Origin: Actinomycetota bacterium
Lineage (GTDB): Bacteria; Actinomycetota; Acidimicrobiia; Acidimicrobiales; Ilumatobacteraceae
Length of the DNA stretch: 32,559 nt
Assembly (NCBI GenBank): GCA_009704985.1
Contig: WLDE01000018.1
Coordinates: 1-32,559, forward strand
Direction of reading: 5' to 3'
The notes under the pieces are model-generated. The model made no database searches. It saw nothing but the letters and a program-made list of their open reading frames with translations, and was not told the DNA's origin. Positions within the stretch are counted from its first letter, which is position 1; every line of letters starts with the position of its first letter. The translations under genes were made by a program, and so were the position numbers. This document shows positions 1 to 6,916 of the stretch, in pieces.

Positions 1-272
1 GTGGTCGGCGGCAGCGTGGTGGTCGGCGGCAGGGTGGTGGTGGGGGCAGCGGTCGTGGGCGGCGTCGTGGTGGTCGGTGCTGCGGTCGTGGTGGAGGCGG
101 CGGGAGCCGGCGTGACGAGCGGCGCGAGCGTGGTGGTGGGAGCGCTGCTCCCCGGGTCGCTGCAGGCGGTGAGCACGGCCACGAGCGCGACGGCCGGGAC
201 GACCGCGACGAGCGCGCCCGTCCGGCGGGAGCCGCACCGCGGGGCGCGTCGGGAGGGGTGGCCGGACGTCAT
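1..272 (-). CDS. Lipoprotein, Thr/Pro-rich N-terminus (partial, runs off left edge)
   Basis: Reading the minus strand from the ATG at 272 gives an open frame to the window edge (90 codons). The product has a basic N-terminus (several Arg in residues 4-19), a hydrophobic Ala/Val/Leu segment, and a lipobox VLTAC at about residues 33-37, followed by SDPGSS. It then has a long linker of TTT, PPTT and AAPTTT units. This is the classic start of an actinobacterial lipoprotein: signal peptidase II would cut before the Cys and the T/P linker would tether an exterior domain. The domain itself lies outside the window, so function is unknown. The plus-strand valine/glycine-rich frame over the same bases is its antisense shadow. 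Confidence 0.8.
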   Translation of the reverse strand, partial: MTSGHPSRRAPRCGSRRTGALVAVVPAVALVAVLTACSDPGSSAPTTTLAPLVTPAPAASTTTAAPTTTTPPTTAAPTTTLPPTTTLPPT

Positions 273-322
273 GACGCCAGCCTGCCCAGTCGCCCACCGC
301 GACTCAAGTCATGGTGCTCTCG

Positions 323-335
323 TAGAGTCCGGTCC
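323..335 (+). promoter_or_regulatory. Leaderless-type -10 box for the SDR gene
   Basis: TAGAGT at 323-328 is followed by 7 bases and then the ATG at 336. No Shine-Dalgarno sequence is present, so transcription probably begins at or next to the start codon. This decides the start against upstream in-frame ATGs at 258 and elsewhere. Confidence 0.5.
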
Positions 336-1190
336 ATGGGGACGAACGCGACGACGGACGAGGGGGTGCGCAGCGGCAAGCTGGCCGGGCGCACCGCGGT
401 GGTGATCGGGGGGCACAGCGGTTTCGGCGAGGCGATCAGCCGGTTGTTCGCGGCCGAGGGTGCGAACGTCGTGATCGGCGCACGCCGGCGCGACCTGGTG
501 GACGAGGTGGCCGACTCGATCGGCGGGGTGGGTGCCACGTGCGACATCACCGACGACGACCAGGTGCAGGCGCTGGTCGCGGCGGCCACCGACGCGTACG
601 GCGACATCCACGTCGCCGTGAACTGCGCAGGTTTCGAGCAGAGCACGCCGATCGCCGAGCTCACCCCGGACAAGCTGCACTCGATGCACGCCGTGCAGCT
701 CTCGGGCGCCCTGTTCTGCATGCGTCACTTCGGCAACGCGATGGCGGCGCACGGGCAGGGCGGCGCGTTCTTGTCGCTGTCGTCGCTCACCGCGCACAAC
801 CCGTCGCGTGGGCTCGCCGCCTATGCGTCGGCCAAGGCCGGTGTGGAGTACGCGACCAAGATCGCCGCGGTCGAGTACGGCGCACAGCAGGTGCGGTTCA
901 ACGCGATCGCCGCGTCGCTCATCGAGACGCCGATGACCGCGCGGATCTTCCGCGTCGAGCCGGTGATCCGGGCGCTCGACGAGATCACGCCGCTCGGCCG
1001 GCCCGGCACCGTGGACGACATCGCGAAGGCGGCGCTGTTCCTGTGCGGTCCCGACGGCGGCTACATCACCGGCCAGACCCTCTGCGTCGACGGCGGTGCG
1101 TCGCTGCTGATGCTGCCGACGCCGCAGATGTTCGCCGACGTGTCCCGTCGCTGGCAGGAGGCGCGGGCCGGGGAGGCGGGCACCGGGTGA
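336..1190 (+). CDS. SDR-family oxidoreductase
   Basis: A 284-residue short-chain dehydrogenase/reductase, a cytosolic NAD(P)-dependent oxidoreductase of unknown substrate. The cofactor loop IGGHSGFG is at residues 24-31, the NCAG motif at 96-99, the catalytic Ser pair at 149-150, and YASAK with Tyr163 and Lys167. Near the end VDGG marks the usual family C-terminus, followed by about 25 extra residues (PQMFADVSRRWQ...). The start at 336 was chosen because a -10-like box lies 7 bases upstream and the extension from 258 lacks family character. The stop overlaps the GTG of the GMC oxidoreductase by 4 bases (GTGA), so the two are co-translated and may act on the same alcohol/ketone substrate. Confidence 0.9.
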   Translation: MGTNATTDEGVRSGKLAGRTAVVIGGHSGFGEAISRLFAAEGANVVIGARRRDLVDEVADSIGGVGATCDITDDDQVQALVAAATDAYGDIHVAVNCAGFEQSTPIAELTPDKLHSMHAVQLSGALFCMRHFGNAMAAHGQGGAFLSLSSLTAHNPSRGLAAYASAKAGVEYATKIAAVEYGAQQVRFNAIAASLIETPMTARIFRVEPVIRALDEITPLGRPGTVDDIAKAALFLCGPDGGYITGQTLCVDGGASLLMLPTPQMFADVSRRWQEARAGEAGTG

Positions 1191-2530
1191 GCAGCCCGTC
1201 GGCGACCCGGCGTGTGGTGGTGGTCGGCGCCGGCTCGGCCGGGTGCGTGCTGGCCGCACGGCTGTCCGAGCGTGCCGACGCGGAGGTGGTGCTCCTCGAG
1301 GCCGGCCCCGACCGGTCCGCCGCCGACGCGCCGGCCGAGGTGACCGGACCGTCGTTCGTGGCGGCCAAGGAGCTGCCGGGCTGGACCTGGCCGTCGCTCG
1401 TGGCGTCGCGAGCGGCAGGGCAGGCCCCGCGGTCGTACGTGCGCGGGCTGGGTGTGGGCGGCTCGTCGTCGGTGAACGCGATGGTGGCGCTCACCGGCCG
1501 GCCCGAGGACTACGACGAGTGGGTGTCGCGCTTCGGTTGCGACGGCTGGGGGTGGCACGACCTCGGCCCGTGCTTCGACTCCTCGCTGCTCGACCTGCAC
1601 CGGGCGCGCAACGACGAGTGGGGCGACGTGAACCGGGCGCTGGCCGCGGCGGTGCCGTCGGCCGCTGCGGGTGTGCTGCTCACTCGATCGGCGGACGGTC
1701 GCCGGGTGTCCGTCGCCGACGCGTACCTCGACCCGGCCCGGTCGCGGCCGAACCTCACCGTGATCGGTGACGCGCTCGTCGACCGGGTGGTGCTCGACGG
1801 CCGACGGGCCCGAGGGGTCGTGCTGGCCGACGGGACGCGAATGGACGCCGACCTGGTGATCCTCGCCGCGGGTGCGATCCACTCGCCGGCGGTGCTGCTG
1901 CGCTCCGGGGTCGACGTGCCGGGCGTGGGGGAGGGGCTGCACGACCATCCGTCGTTCCCGATCGCGCTGCGCCGGCGGGTCGGTGCGGACGTCGCGTCGC
2001 TGCCGATCGCCACGGTGGCCACGGTCTCGTCGCGGTCGACCGGTGTCGACGGCGAACCCGACGACGTGCAGCTGCTCCCGATGGAGTACGTCGACATCTC
2101 CCTGCCCGACCTCGGCATGGTGATGGTGGCGCTCATGCGTTCGCGTTCGCGCGGACGGGTGCGGCTGGCGAGCGACGACCCGCTGGTCGACCCGGTCGTC
2201 GAGTTCGACATGCTCGCCGATCCGGACGACCGGGTGCGGATGCAGCGCGCGATCGACCTCGCCGAGCAGGTGCTCGCGCACCCGGCGTTCGGCGCCGTGG
2301 CGGAGGTGCTGCCGTACGACCGCAGCGATGCCGGTGTGCTCGCGGCGCTGGGCGACTACGTGCACGCCGCCGGCACGTGCGCGATGGGCCGGGTGGTCGA
2401 CACCCGCTGCCGGTTGCTCGGCCACGACGGGCTCGTGGTGTGCGACGCCTCGGTGATGCCGCAGGTGCCCCGCGCCAACACGCACTGGCCGGTGGTCGCG
2501 ATCGCCGAACGGCTGGCGAAGCTGCAGTGA
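1187..2530 (+). CDS. GMC-family FAD-dependent oxidoreductase
   Basis: A 447-residue member of the glucose-methanol-choline oxidoreductases, which oxidise alcohols using FAD. The N-terminal Rossmann motif GAGSAG is at residues 14-19 with LLEAG at 36-40. The family signature GVGGSSSVNAMVALTGRPEDYDEW begins near residue 89 and is clear. The C-terminal half carries HAAGTCAMG (His393) and VVCDASVMP, then NTHWP with His433 near the end. At 447 residues it is shorter than most GMC enzymes (500-600), so the substrate-binding insert is reduced. The GTG start overlaps the upstream SDR stop, which argues for translational coupling and a joint pathway. Dehydrogenase versus oxidase activity cannot be told from sequence. 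Confidence 0.88.
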   Translation: MSSPSATRRVVVVGAGSAGCVLAARLSERADAEVVLLEAGPDRSAADAPAEVTGPSFVAAKELPGWTWPSLVASRAAGQAPRSYVRGLGVGGSSSVNAMVALTGRPEDYDEWVSRFGCDGWGWHDLGPCFDSSLLDLHRARNDEWGDVNRALAAAVPSAAAGVLLTRSADGRRVSVADAYLDPARSRPNLTVIGDALVDRVVLDGRRARGVVLADGTRMDADLVILAAGAIHSPAVLLRSGVDVPGVGEGLHDHPSFPIALRRRVGADVASLPIATVATVSSRSTGVDGEPDDVQLLPMEYVDISLPDLGMVMVALMRSRSRGRVRLASDDPLVDPVVEFDMLADPDDRVRMQRAIDLAEQVLAHPAFGAVAEVLPYDRSDAGVLAALGDYVHAAGTCAMGRVVDTRCRLLGHDGLVVCDASVMPQVPRANTHWPVVAIAERLAKLQ

Positions 2531-2558
2531 GGCGCGCCGCAGGTGTCGCCGCCGCAGC

Positions 2559-2583
2559 GCGTCGCGTCGCGTCGCGTCGCGTC
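2559..2583. repeat. 5-bp tandem repeat (GCGTC x5)
   Basis: Five exact copies of GCGTC lie in the 64-bp gap between the convergent stops of the GMC oxidoreductase (2530) and the WS/DGAT gene (2595). No gene is visible in this gap. Confidence 0.9.
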
Positions 2584-2594
2584 ACCGAGAGGTG

Positions 2595-4079
2595 TCAGCA
2601 GAGGTCGAGCAGCTCCTGGAGGCTCTCCTGCAGCAGGTCGGTCATCAGCCACAGGTCGGGGATCAGCTCGCGACAGGCGATGAAGCCGAAGTCGAGGTTG
2701 CCGTTGTAGCTCTGCACGGTCATGTTGAGCCCCTGGCCGTCGGCCAGCGCACTCACCGGGTAGAAGTGCTCGAGGCGGGCACCGGCCGAGTACAGCGGGT
2801 AGCTGGGTCCGGGCACGTTGGAGATGATCAGGTTGAACGGCGGGTTCATCCGGTCGGCGATCCGGAGCCGGCTGTACATCCGCATCGCCCGGGCCGCGAC
2901 GGCCGGTGGAGCGAACTGGGTGAAGTCCTGGAGGGTCTCGGCCGGGATCGCAGCGAAGTTCTCCTTCGCCGCAGTCATGCTCTGCTGCACCCGGCGCAGC
3001 CGCTTGGTCGGGTCGGGCTCGCTGGTGGCGAGGTCGGCGAGCAGCGCCGACACCCGGTTCTGGTAGGCGTCGTCCTCGGCGCCGCTGCGCACGCTGACGG
3101 GCACCATCGCGATGAGGCTCTCGTCGGGCAGGCAGTCGTGCTTGTCGAGGTAGCGGCGCAGGGTGCCGCTGCAGAGCGCCATGACGACGTCGTTGAAGGT
3201 GCAGCCGAACGCCCGGCGCACCCGCTTCGCGTCCTCCAACGACACGGTGGTGTACGCGAAGCGGCGGTGCGGGGTGATGGCCTGGTTCCACGGCGTGCGG
3301 GGTGCCTGGGTGGGCGGCAGCGAGGGGGCCTTGTCGTCGTCGTGGCCGTACTGCGAGCGGAGCCGCTGACGCATCAGGCTGCCGATCGGGCCGGGCATCG
3401 GCTGGGCGATCAGGTCGGCGATCGCGCGCAGGCCACCCGAGCGCGTGGCGGCGGCGAGCTCCCGGGTGCTGCGCACGCTCAGGCGGACGAGCTTCTCCGG
3501 GCGCTTGAGGTACTCGAGCGCGGTCATGCGCAGCAGTTCCTCGTCGGTGGGCACCCGGTCGGGGGACCACGGCGCGGGCGTGCCGACCGGCCGGAAGTCG
3601 GGGTCGGTGTCGAGGATCGCCGCGAGCATCTGCGCGCCCGCTGCGCCGTCGATCGTGGCGTGATGGATCTTGGTGAGCTGGGCGATCAGCCGGCCGTTGT
3701 CGACGCCCTCGATGACGTACAGCTCCCAGAGCGGGCGATTGCGGTCGAGCGGGCGGGCGACGATGCGGCTGACGACCTCGGCGAGCTGCTCGGGCGTGCC
3801 CGGCGGCGGGACGGCGTGATGTCGCACGTGGAAGTCGATGTCGAAGTCCGGGTCCTCGATCCAGTAGGGGAGGTCGAGGCCGAGCGGTACCTCCACCAGG
3901 CGTCGCCGGAACGGGGCGAGCTGGTCGATCCGTTCGAGGATGATCCGCTTCGTGGCCTCGAGCCCCGCGCCGCCGGGCACGCCGGTCGGGTCGTAGATGT
4001 TCATCGACGACACGTGCCCGAACACGGACGCGGTCTCCATGTTCAGGAAGCTCACGTCGATCCCGCTCAGCTGCTTCAT
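2595..4079 (-). CDS. Wax ester synthase/diacylglycerol O-acyltransferase (WS/DGAT)
   Basis: A 494-residue protein of the bifunctional WS/DGAT family. These enzymes transfer an acyl group from acyl-CoA to diacylglycerol or a fatty alcohol, producing storage triacylglycerol or wax ester at the membrane/lipid-droplet surface. The start LSGIDVSFLNMET is the typical family opening, the catalytic HHATIDG (HHxxxDG) is at residues 139-145 preceded by PLWELYVIEG, and the C-terminal domain has FNDVVMALCSG and NLIISNVPGPSYPLY. Length matches the family (about 450-500). The ATG at 4079 is preceded by TACCAT six bases upstream. It stands alone, convergent with the SDR-GMC operon. Confidence 0.95.
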   Translation of the reverse strand: MKQLSGIDVSFLNMETASVFGHVSSMNIYDPTGVPGGAGLEATKRIILERIDQLAPFRRRLVEVPLGLDLPYWIEDPDFDIDFHVRHHAVPPPGTPEQLAEVVSRIVARPLDRNRPLWELYVIEGVDNGRLIAQLTKIHHATIDGAAGAQMLAAILDTDPDFRPVGTPAPWSPDRVPTDEELLRMTALEYLKRPEKLVRLSVRSTRELAAATRSGGLRAIADLIAQPMPGPIGSLMRQRLRSQYGHDDDKAPSLPPTQAPRTPWNQAITPHRRFAYTTVSLEDAKRVRRAFGCTFNDVVMALCSGTLRRYLDKHDCLPDESLIAMVPVSVRSGAEDDAYQNRVSALLADLATSEPDPTKRLRRVQQSMTAAKENFAAIPAETLQDFTQFAPPAVAARAMRMYSRLRIADRMNPPFNLIISNVPGPSYPLYSAGARLEHFYPVSALADGQGLNMTVQSYNGNLDFGFIACRELIPDLWLMTDLLQESLQELLDLC

Positions 4080-4091
4080 GACGGCATGGTA
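4080..4091 (-). promoter_or_regulatory. Leaderless-type -10 box for WS/DGAT
   Basis: On the minus strand TACCAT (4091-4086) is followed by 6 bases and the ATG at 4079, with no Shine-Dalgarno sequence. Confidence 0.5.
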
Positions 4092-4164
4092 CGACGCCGA
4101 ACGTGTGAACGACGATTCAGGAGACGTGATGCGAGCGTGGGTGTGGGTCTGGGGCCGGTGAGGT

Positions 4165-4247
4165 GACCCGGCGCGACGACCCGGCGCGACGACCCGGCGC
4201 GACGACCCGGCGCGACGACCCGGCGCGACGACCCGGCGCGACGACCC
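4165..4247. repeat. 13-bp tandem repeat array (6 copies plus 5 bases)
   Basis: Six perfect head-to-tail copies of GACCCGGCGCGAC run from 4165 to 4242, followed by a partial GACCC. The array begins 85 bp upstream of the WS/DGAT start and ends 8 bp beyond the aldo-keto reductase stop, between two minus-strand genes. A 13-bp unit is not a multiple of three, and copies are identical, pointing to recent slippage expansion. There are no spacers, so it is not CRISPR. No gene is visible in 4080-4254. Confidence 0.95.
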
Positions 4248-4254
4248 AGGTGGG

Positions 4255-5127
4255 TCAGCGTGCGTTCGCCTCGAGCGGGAAGATCAGGTCCCACGCCGCG
4301 GACTCCTCGACGAGCGCCGCCCGCTCGTCGGCCGGCATCGGCTCGTACGCCTCCGCCGCGGCGAGCACGAGTGGCAGCAGGTCGGGGTCGCCCGGCGTGC
4401 AGCAGGCGTGCACGCCGGGCGTGGACAGCGTGAACCGAACCGCCCGGTGGAGGTGCTCGGGGTCGGTGAACGGCTCGTACCAGGGCAGCGCGGTCTTCTC
4501 GCGGTCGCCCCACGGGCGCCACGCGCCCACCTTGATCGCCATCACGCCGACGTCGCGGCGAGCGCACTCCCGGAGCAGCGCCGCGAGGTCGGCGGCGTAG
4601 TCCGGATCGGCGAGCACCCGCGGGTACACGGGCAGCATCACGGTGTCGAGGTCGTAGCGGCGGACCGCCTCGAGCTGCGCCGCGGCGGTGCCGAGGTCGT
4701 GCCCGGTGATGCCGACGAAACGCGTGAGACCCTCGTCGCGGGCCCGCAGGATCGTCTCGAACGCACCCGCGCGGGTGTCGAGGTCGTCGAGGCCCGTCAC
4801 CCCGTGCACCTGGTAGAGGTCGAACGAGTCGCACCCGAGCCGCGACAGCGACGTCTCCAGTTGCGCGCGCACGCCGTCGGGGTCGCGCCGGCCGGTCTTC
4901 TCGCCGACGAAGAGCTGTGCTCGGTGTGCCGCGACCAGCGGCCCCGCGACGATCTCGGCGTGCCCGTAGCTCGGGGCGATGTCGACGTGGTTCACGCCGG
5001 CCGTGAGCGCGGCCTCGAACGCTGCGGTCGTGGTGGCCTCGGAGGCGTTCCAGAACATCGCACCACCGAGGACCGCGACCGAGGAGTGGTGTCCGGTGCG
5101 GCCGAGCCGTCGGGTGGAGAGCGTCAT
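4255..5127 (-). CDS. Aldo-keto reductase
   Basis: A 290-residue aldo-keto reductase (TIM-barrel, NADPH-dependent carbonyl reduction, cytosolic). It opens with STRRLGRTGHHSSVAVLGG, the usual family start. The catalytic tetrad is visible: Asp49 in HVDIAPSYG, Tyr54, Lys77 in VGEKTG and His108 in DLYQVHGV. The late VRFTLSTPGVHACCTPG matches the phosphate-binding strand region. Length is slightly short of the common 300-330. The start at 5127 is supported by TACAGT 6 bases upstream; the open frame upstream to 5463 is antisense to the acidic protein and has no family similarity. Substrate unknown. Confidence 0.92.
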   Translation of the reverse strand: MTLSTRRLGRTGHHSSVAVLGGAMFWNASEATTTAAFEAALTAGVNHVDIAPSYGHAEIVAGPLVAAHRAQLFVGEKTGRRDPDGVRAQLETSLSRLGCDSFDLYQVHGVTGLDDLDTRAGAFETILRARDEGLTRFVGITGHDLGTAAAQLEAVRRYDLDTVMLPVYPRVLADPDYAADLAALLRECARRDVGVMAIKVGAWRPWGDREKTALPWYEPFTDPEHLHRAVRFTLSTPGVHACCTPGDPDLLPLVLAAAEAYEPMPADERAALVEESAAWDLIFPLEANAR

Positions 5128-5139
5128 GGGGCGACTGTA
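5128..5139 (-). promoter_or_regulatory. Leaderless-type -10 box for aldo-keto reductase
   Basis: On the minus strand TACAGT (5139-5134) is followed by 6 bases and the ATG at 5127. Confidence 0.5.
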
Positions 5140-5226
5140 CGCCTCCTGCGCGCGCGGCGCGCGGGGCGGGGGCGACGGGACCAATGGCGGTGGTGACGGG
5201 ACGCACCCGGTGGGCACTGTGGGGTC

Positions 5227-5496
5227 ATGAGCGATGTCCCCTTCACCAACGACGACGAACGCGACTGGGTCGATGACGGCCGTGTCGAGGGCGGCCGTGT
5301 CGACGGCGGCCGTGTCGACGGCGGCCGCGTCGACGACGTCGAGGAGGCGGAGGTCCGCGGTGGGCTCGACGACACCGGTGACATCGACTCCCGGGTGCTG
5401 ACGGAGGCGTCGGAGTTCGACGCCGTCGAGCAACGCCGAGCGCTGGGCTCCGACGACGACCACGACCAGGTGCTACCGGACGACGACGAGCGCTGA
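5227..5496 (+). CDS. Small acidic protein with GRVDG repeats
   Basis: An 89-residue, very acidic protein of unknown function, with no signal peptide or membrane segment. Residues about 18-37 are four tandem GRV(D/E)(G/D) units encoded by a 15-bp repeat (about 5279-5338). The C-terminal part TEASEFDAVEQRRALGSDDD resembles the conserved tail of small acidic actinobacterial proteins in which an EADAxEQ-type motif recurs; this is from memory and tentative. The ATG at 5227 has CACTGT six bases upstream, like other leaderless starts here. The GC-rich opposite-strand frame is less protein-like. It is divergent from the aldo-keto reductase, 99 bp apart. Confidence 0.65.
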   Translation: MSDVPFTNDDERDWVDDGRVEGGRVDGGRVDGGRVDDVEEAEVRGGLDDTGDIDSRVLTEASEFDAVEQRRALGSDDDHDQVLPDDDER

Positions 5497-5546
5497 TCCG
5501 CCCATCCGGACGGGTCTCGATTGGGCCTCGTTTTCCGGAATTCGGT

Positions 5547-5559
5547 TACCATCGTGCCC
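5547..5559 (+). promoter_or_regulatory. Leaderless-type -10 box for lipoprotein hydrolase
   Basis: TACCAT at 5547-5552 is followed by 7 bases and the ATG at 5560. The stretch just upstream (TTTTCCGGAATTCGG) is unusually A/T-rich for this window, as expected for a promoter. Confidence 0.55.
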
Positions 5560-6240
5560 ATGCGGAGAACGATGAGGGCGGTCGCCGTCCCGACGATGGT
5601 CGTGACGGCGCTCATGGCGGCATCCTGCGGCGGCGGCGACGAGCCCAGCGGGCCCGTCACCCAACCGAGCAGCCCGGCGGTCACCGCCGAGGACTGTGTG
5701 GTGCGGCTGCACGGCAAGAGCGAGTCGGGGGCACCGACCCAACTCGACGGCGACGTCGCCCGGGTCGCGCCGAACGGCAACCAGCGCGACGGCAACGGGT
5801 ACAAGTGGATCTACTTCCCCGACGAGGAGTACGCCGTCGCGCGCGGCATCGTCACCGATGCGATCGCGCAGTTCGGCTGCGAGCGGATCGTCCTCGGTGG
5901 CTTCTCGAACGGTGCCGCGTTCGCGGCGAAGCTCTACTGCAGCGGCGACGACCTCGGTGCCACGATCGTCGGCGTCGTGATCGACGACCCGGTGCCCGAC
6001 AACGGTGCCGCCGGGTGCGCGCCGCTGCAGGAGGCGCCCGTGACGCTGTTCTGGACCGGAGCGCTCACGGCCACCGCGCAGCCCGGCTGGGACTGCGACG
6101 ACGGCGGCTGGATCTGCGAGGGCGGCACCACGGTCGGCGTCGAGCAGTTCGCCGCCGACCTCGGCACCACGATCACGCCGAGCCCGTTCACGGAGCACAT
6201 CGCCAACGTCGACGCGCCGGAGTGGACCGCGTTCGACTGA
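5560..6240 (+). CDS. Lipoprotein alpha/beta-hydrolase-like protein
   Basis: A 226-residue predicted lipoprotein. Residues 1-22 are a signal peptide (MRRTMRA then hydrophobic) ending in lipobox MAASC with Cys23, followed by GGGDEPSG, so it should be anchored outside the membrane. The mature part carries a nucleophile elbow GFSNG (residues 114-118, Ser116) in LGGFSNGAAFAAKLYC, the hallmark of alpha/beta-hydrolases. Asp142/143 in VVIDDPVPD and His213 in FTEHIANVD could complete a triad, but this assignment is inference. Several Cys residues (about 46, 107, 127, 153 and in DWxCDDGGWIC) could form disulfides, fitting an exported enzyme. It resembles small esterase/lipase folds; substrate unknown. 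Confidence 0.78.
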   Translation: MRRTMRAVAVPTMVVTALMAASCGGGDEPSGPVTQPSSPAVTAEDCVVRLHGKSESGAPTQLDGDVARVAPNGNQRDGNGYKWIYFPDEEYAVARGIVTDAIAQFGCERIVLGGFSNGAAFAAKLYCSGDDLGATIVGVVIDDPVPDNGAAGCAPLQEAPVTLFWTGALTATAQPGWDCDDGGWICEGGTTVGVEQFAADLGTTITPSPFTEHIANVDAPEWTAFD

Positions 6241-6250
6241 GCGACCTGCA

Positions 6251-6290
6251 GAGCCGGTCGAGCCGGTCGAGCCGGGTCAGCCGGGTCAGC
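6251..6290. repeat. 9-10 bp imperfect tandem repeat at a convergent junction
   Basis: Units GAGCCGGTC, GAGCCGGTC, GAGCCGGGTCA, GCCGGGTCA run from 6251 to about 6288, filling the gap between the lipoprotein stop (6240) and the convergent split-barrel gene, whose stop codon lies in the last unit. Confidence 0.85.
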
Positions 6291-6777
6291 CGACCATGTC
6301 GCCGTCGTCGAGCGGCGTGCCCGCGAGCGGCCAGGCCGAGTGGTCGGTCACGTGGAAGCGGCGGCCCGTCACGTTCTCGGGCACGATCCGCACGAAGTCG
6401 AACTTCGGTGCGGCGTTCCACGGGAACAACGGCAGCCGTTCGACGCGATCCTGGTCGCGCCAGCCCTCGATCTGCTCGGCGGTGCCCTTCACGACGACGC
6501 TCCACGCCTCGCCGAGGTCGGGCTGGTAGCCGTCGATCTCGAACGCCACCGCAACGCCGAGCACGGCGGCGGCGAGCTTGGTGCCGGCGGCCGTGCGGAA
6601 CACGAGGGTGTCGCCGTCGACGACGTAGTTGATCGGGAAGATGTCGGGGCGGTTGGCGATCGACACGGCGAGGCGGCCGACCTCGGAGCTGCGCAGCAGC
6701 CCCCAGCAGTCCTCCTCACCGAGGATCGACATCCCCGTGTACGGATCGAGGATGGTCTCGTTGACGGTGACGTCCAT
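6286..6777 (-). CDS. Pyridoxamine 5'-phosphate oxidase-like split-barrel protein (Nim-like)
   Basis: A 163-residue protein of the flavin-type split-barrel superfamily. The segment MSILGEEDCWGLLRSSEVGRLAVSIANRPDIFPINYVVDGDTLVFRT matches the pyridox_ox_2/NimA-like family (ECWxLL...VGRLAV...IFPxNYVVD). Members bind FMN, F420 or haem and are mostly of unknown substrate; a redox or detoxification role is inferred. Unlike most neighbours, the ATG at 6777 has a good Shine-Dalgarno sequence (GGGAGG, 5 bases upstream), which fixes the start against the upstream extension. It is divergent from the metallo-beta-lactamase gene (139-bp gap) and convergent with the lipoprotein gene. Confidence 0.88.
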   Translation of the reverse strand: MDVTVNETILDPYTGMSILGEEDCWGLLRSSEVGRLAVSIANRPDIFPINYVVDGDTLVFRTAAGTKLAAAVLGVAVAFEIDGYQPDLGEAWSVVVKGTAEQIEGWRDQDRVERLPLFPWNAAPKFDFVRIVPENVTGRRFHVTDHSAWPLAGTPLDDGDMVG

Positions 6778-6904
6778 GGTGCCTCCCGGTTCGTGGCGTG
6801 GATCCCGGGTCGATCGTGCGCCCGGCAGAGCCGCTCGGGCAGGGGAGGAGGGGACCGGTCGCGGGGACCTTCGGCCCTGGTGCGGTGGCGGCGGTGCCGC
6901 CTGC

Positions 6905-6916
6905 GATACTGCGGTC
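6905..6916 (+). promoter_or_regulatory. Leaderless-type -10 box for MBL-fold gene
   Basis: GATACT at 6905-6910 is followed by 6 bases and the ATG at 6917. The rest of the 139-bp divergent gap (6778-6916) holds the Shine-Dalgarno of the opposite gene and no other recognisable element. Confidence 0.45.

Noticed and set aside
1..405. Plus-strand valine/glycine-rich frame
   Set aside because: It is the antisense of the Thr/Pro-rich lipoprotein linker; VVVG runs mirror repeated ACC/CCG codons.
309..1259. Minus-strand 316-codon frame opposite the SDR gene
   Set aside because: Arg/His/Val-rich composition typical of high-GC shadows and no domain; the plus-strand SDR has all its motifs.
2356..3570. 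Minus-strand 404-codon frame overlapping WS/DGAT
   Set aside because: Arg/Pro/Ala-rich shadow in another frame of the same strand; WS/DGAT motifs are complete in the called frame.
4165..4247. CRISPR-like array
   Set aside because: Units are contiguous with no spacers and only 13 bp; no cas genes are present.
4163..4600. Open frame with RRDDPARRPGATT repeats
   Set aside because: It is the translation of the 13-bp tandem array running into antisense of the aldo-keto reductase.
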